64,000 nucleotides of DNA, from the NCBI GenBank assembly GCA_001766655.1, contig MJCC01000017.1:89595-153594 (forward strand), written 5' to 3'. The translations under genes were made by a program, and so were the position numbers. Origin of the DNA: Phytomonas francai. Its lineage: Eukaryota; Euglenozoa; Kinetoplastea; Trypanosomatida; Trypanosomatidae. Shown piece by piece: positions 62,201-64,000 of the stretch; positions within the stretch are counted from its first letter, which is position 1, and every line of letters begins with the position of its first letter. The notes beneath the pieces were generated by a model, which ran no database searches, had not been told where the DNA came from, and was given only the letters and a program-made list of their open reading frames with translations.

Positions 62201-63415
62201 CGTCCGTCCATAAAGACCGTTGAAAAATAGCATATAAAGAATTCAACACAAATCTATACTAGTAATAAACTAAACAATGAGTATAAAACAACAACCAAGC
62301 GAAAAAATATAAAAAGGTTTATAGCTATAAGTTGCCATACATCACCATGTTAATCATTTAAATTTTATACTTTTTTGAAATTCTATATTCATATAAGACT
62401 TAAAGGCAACAGATATAAAAGTAAGTGTTTTATGCAATTAAAAAGGGAAAAAATAATCGATTCACTGAGAATTGCGGCAATATCCTTCCTCTCAGCGTAA
62501 TGTTAAAATTGTGTATTGGCGTATATATATGTATTCGTTTCGCATATCACACTCATGCTGAGAGCTGCGTACATATATATAGATGAAAACCATTTTAATG
62601 TCAAAAAAATAAATCTTATATAAAGTATCTTGGTTAACGGTTTATATATATATATATATATAGGTCCATCACTTTTTCCTTACTGAAAATCTTAGTAAGT
62701 TTATTATTATTATTATATAAACCAAAGTCCGATAATAATAGTTTCAACGTAGCACCTACCTTGCACTGCTTCAATAGACTGTCGAATTTCCGAACATAGT
62801 CCCCCTCCGCAATATATAAAAAATATATAAATATAATGGCACACGCAAAAACAAGCAAACCAATCTCAAAACCTCTTTAGAAAAAGCATTTTCTACTATC
62901 TCCTTCCTTCTCCTTCCAAACACGGTGTTCCGTGCTTTTTTGAGTTTCTTTCCAATTCATGATTAAAGCCTCTAATTATATATATATATAAATAAATATA
63001 TATATATATAACTTTTTTTGAGGTGTAGAATATCCCAATCTTTGCTATCAATAATAAAAAAGGGGAAAACTACAATTTTATTTTCTCTCCTACTACCTTT
63101 TGCTGTTGAGGAATCATGGTGGTAAGTTGAAAAGCAAGAGAATTGTGTATTTAGGTATTTATGCAACAACTAGAAGCCCTTATCGCATTTTTACTGTCAC
63201 CCTCATCTTATCTAGGGAAAAGAGTAATTATGCTAATAAAACGCTTCCTTCTATTTAAACATGTCCACCATAGAGCGTTCAACCTCCCACCTCCCTTACA
63301 CCGAGGTTTCGAATCCGTTCCAAGGTTTCCGTAGCTGCTGCATTTTCTCTTTGTGGTGTTGAGGGGGGAATGAGGGAAAAGGAGAGACGCAAAGACATTG
63401 TTTTTTTTTTTTCCT
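59229..63415. other. 4.2-kb AT-rich region without a confident gene
   Basis: Far longer than any other spacer here. It has (TA)n tracts at about 62643-62662 and 62976-63010, and many A/T runs. Open frames are 60-90 codons and unsupported, except for a broken coding-like stretch at 59886-60420 (listed separately) and a frame at 61195-61461 that begins with GTG, not ATG. No tRNA, snRNA or spliced-leader gene was found by eye. Confidence 0.7.
59886..60420 (-). pseudogene. possible decayed small gene
   Basis: One minus-strand frame from an ATG at 60420 (MNSSSCERGCEG) is broken by TAA, continues through IPAVMVTCSLVRVEEITRN, meets TGA at 60067-60069, and goes on to MESMLLNEEEARIRIEEM. The coding-like sequence then moves to another frame (MMERNGIGEALKKVMRSGID) ending in TAG at 59886-59888. 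The pieces look protein-like together but match nothing I know. Low confidence; chance is possible. Confidence 0.25.
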
Positions 63416-64000
63416 TTAAGAAATTTCCTGCGTGCTGTCGCTCATCCCGCAGTGCGTGCTCGTTGACGCTTCCTTCTCCTTCTCGGGCACTTCCTCGACG
63501 ACCTCGCACGCGCACTCGGCGAAGCGGTCGAGGGTTTTGCGGACGTAGTGGCCGTCCTCGCGGGCGTGGTAGATCGCCTCGAGGGCGTCGGCCTCGTCCA
63601 TGGTGTCCGTGGCGCCGACCGCGGCGGCGTGGACGACGCGCTCGCGCTCGCCCTCGTCCCAGCACCGGCACCGCTCCTGGATCCGGCGGAACTCGTCGGC
63701 GGAGCAGGGGTCCGGGTCGCCGCCGCGGGCCCAGGCCAGGCAGCCGCCCGCGGGCGCCCCCGTCTGGCGGCTGCCCTCCGCCACGTAGAGGGGCAGGTGG
63801 GCGACCCAGCGCAGGTAGGCCCACGCGGCCGTCGTGCGCAGCAGCAGCAGCCGCCGCCGCCCCCGCTGCTCGAAGCTCAGGCCGAAGTAGTACACCATCG
63901 CGGACGGCCGCGCCCCGTCACACGCGCCGGGGGGGGCCCCCTCGCAGCCGCTCGAGGACGCGCTCGCGGGGATGCCCGGGGGGGCGCCGTGACACGGGGG
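63416..64000 (-). CDS. hypothetical Cys-containing protein, 5'-truncated by window edge
   Basis: The frame is open from the TAA at 63416 to base 64000; the internal ATG at 63896-63898 need not be the start. The visible part has a cysteine scatter (CDGARP, CLAWARGGDPDPC, CRCW, CACEVVEE) and a helical segment with ERERVVHAAAVGATDTMDEADALEAIY. The codons are extremely GC-rich, in contrast to the AT-rich DNA next to it. Family not recognised. Confidence 0.55.
   Translation of the reverse strand, partial: PPCHGAPPGIPASASSSGCEGAPPGACDGARPSAMVYYFGLSFEQRGRRRLLLLRTTAAWAYLRWVAHLPLYVAEGSRQTGAPAGGCLAWARGGDPDPCSADEFRRIQERCRCWDEGERERVVHAAAVGATDTMDEADALEAIYHAREDGHYVRKTLDRFAECACEVVEEVPEKEKEASTSTHCGMSDSTQEIS

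Noticed and set aside
63303..63318. GGTTTCGAATCC, resembling a tRNA B box
   Set aside because: No pairing stem around the loop and no A box upstream.
1..64000. General reassignment of TGA to tryptophan
   Set aside because: About 4,500 dynein codons and all other intact genes use TGG and contain no in-frame TGA.

Overview
The window reads as nuclear DNA of a kinetoplastid flagellate, most likely a trypanosomatid. The genes lie in two strand-uniform blocks. Long reading frames show no sign of introns; the dynein heavy chain runs about 13.7 kb without interruption. Intergenic spacers of 0.3-1.6 kb are AT-rich and full of microsatellites and homopolymer runs. Several starts are preceded by a pyrimidine tract and an AG, as expected for spliced-leader trans-splicing. 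The content also fits: gamma-tubulin, an axonemal dynein heavy chain, cyclophilin A, frataxin, Sec61 gamma, a mitochondrial L23, a CorA-type channel and Bud32. From memory, gamma-tubulin, a dynein heavy chain, cyclophilin A and mitochondrial ALDH share one Leishmania chromosome (25), so the block is probably ancient. I cannot name the species.

Layout. Bases 1-7380 hold four plus-strand genes: a 5'-truncated SMI1/KNR4-domain protein, a mitochondrial-type aldehyde dehydrogenase, a secretory-pathway DnaJ and a CorA-like channel. A convergent strand switch (7381-8352) follows. Everything confidently called after it is on the minus strand. In window order these are: an eIF4B-like RRM protein, a frame-disrupted gene, a ubiquitin-like protein (with an N gap), frataxin, a coiled-coil protein, a disrupted kinase-like gene, a beta-hydroxyacid dehydrogenase, Sec61 gamma, a 2-oxoglutarate/Fe(II) oxygenase, the dynein heavy chain (N gap near its N-terminus), a possible small Cys-rich gene, gamma-tubulin, a PUB-domain protein, an acidic hypothetical protein, an ankyrin protein, an SLBP-like protein with a coding minisatellite, cyclophilin A, mitochondrial L23, an LRR/coiled-coil protein, Bud32, a 4.2-kb AT-rich desert, and a gene cut by the right edge.

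The genes do not form one pathway, as is normal for kinetoplastid polycistrons. Themes are flagellum and basal body (dynein, gamma-tubulin, LRR/coiled-coil), mitochondrion (ALDH, frataxin, L23), RNA and translation (eIF4B-like, SLBP-like, Bud32) and secretion (DnaJ, Sec61 gamma).

The points most worth a second look are the SLBP-like protein with its 18-copy 21-bp repeat, two or three genes whose coding signal hops between frames, the scarcity of TGA as a stop codon, and the gene desert near the right end. No CRISPR array, transposon, tRNA or rRNA gene was found.
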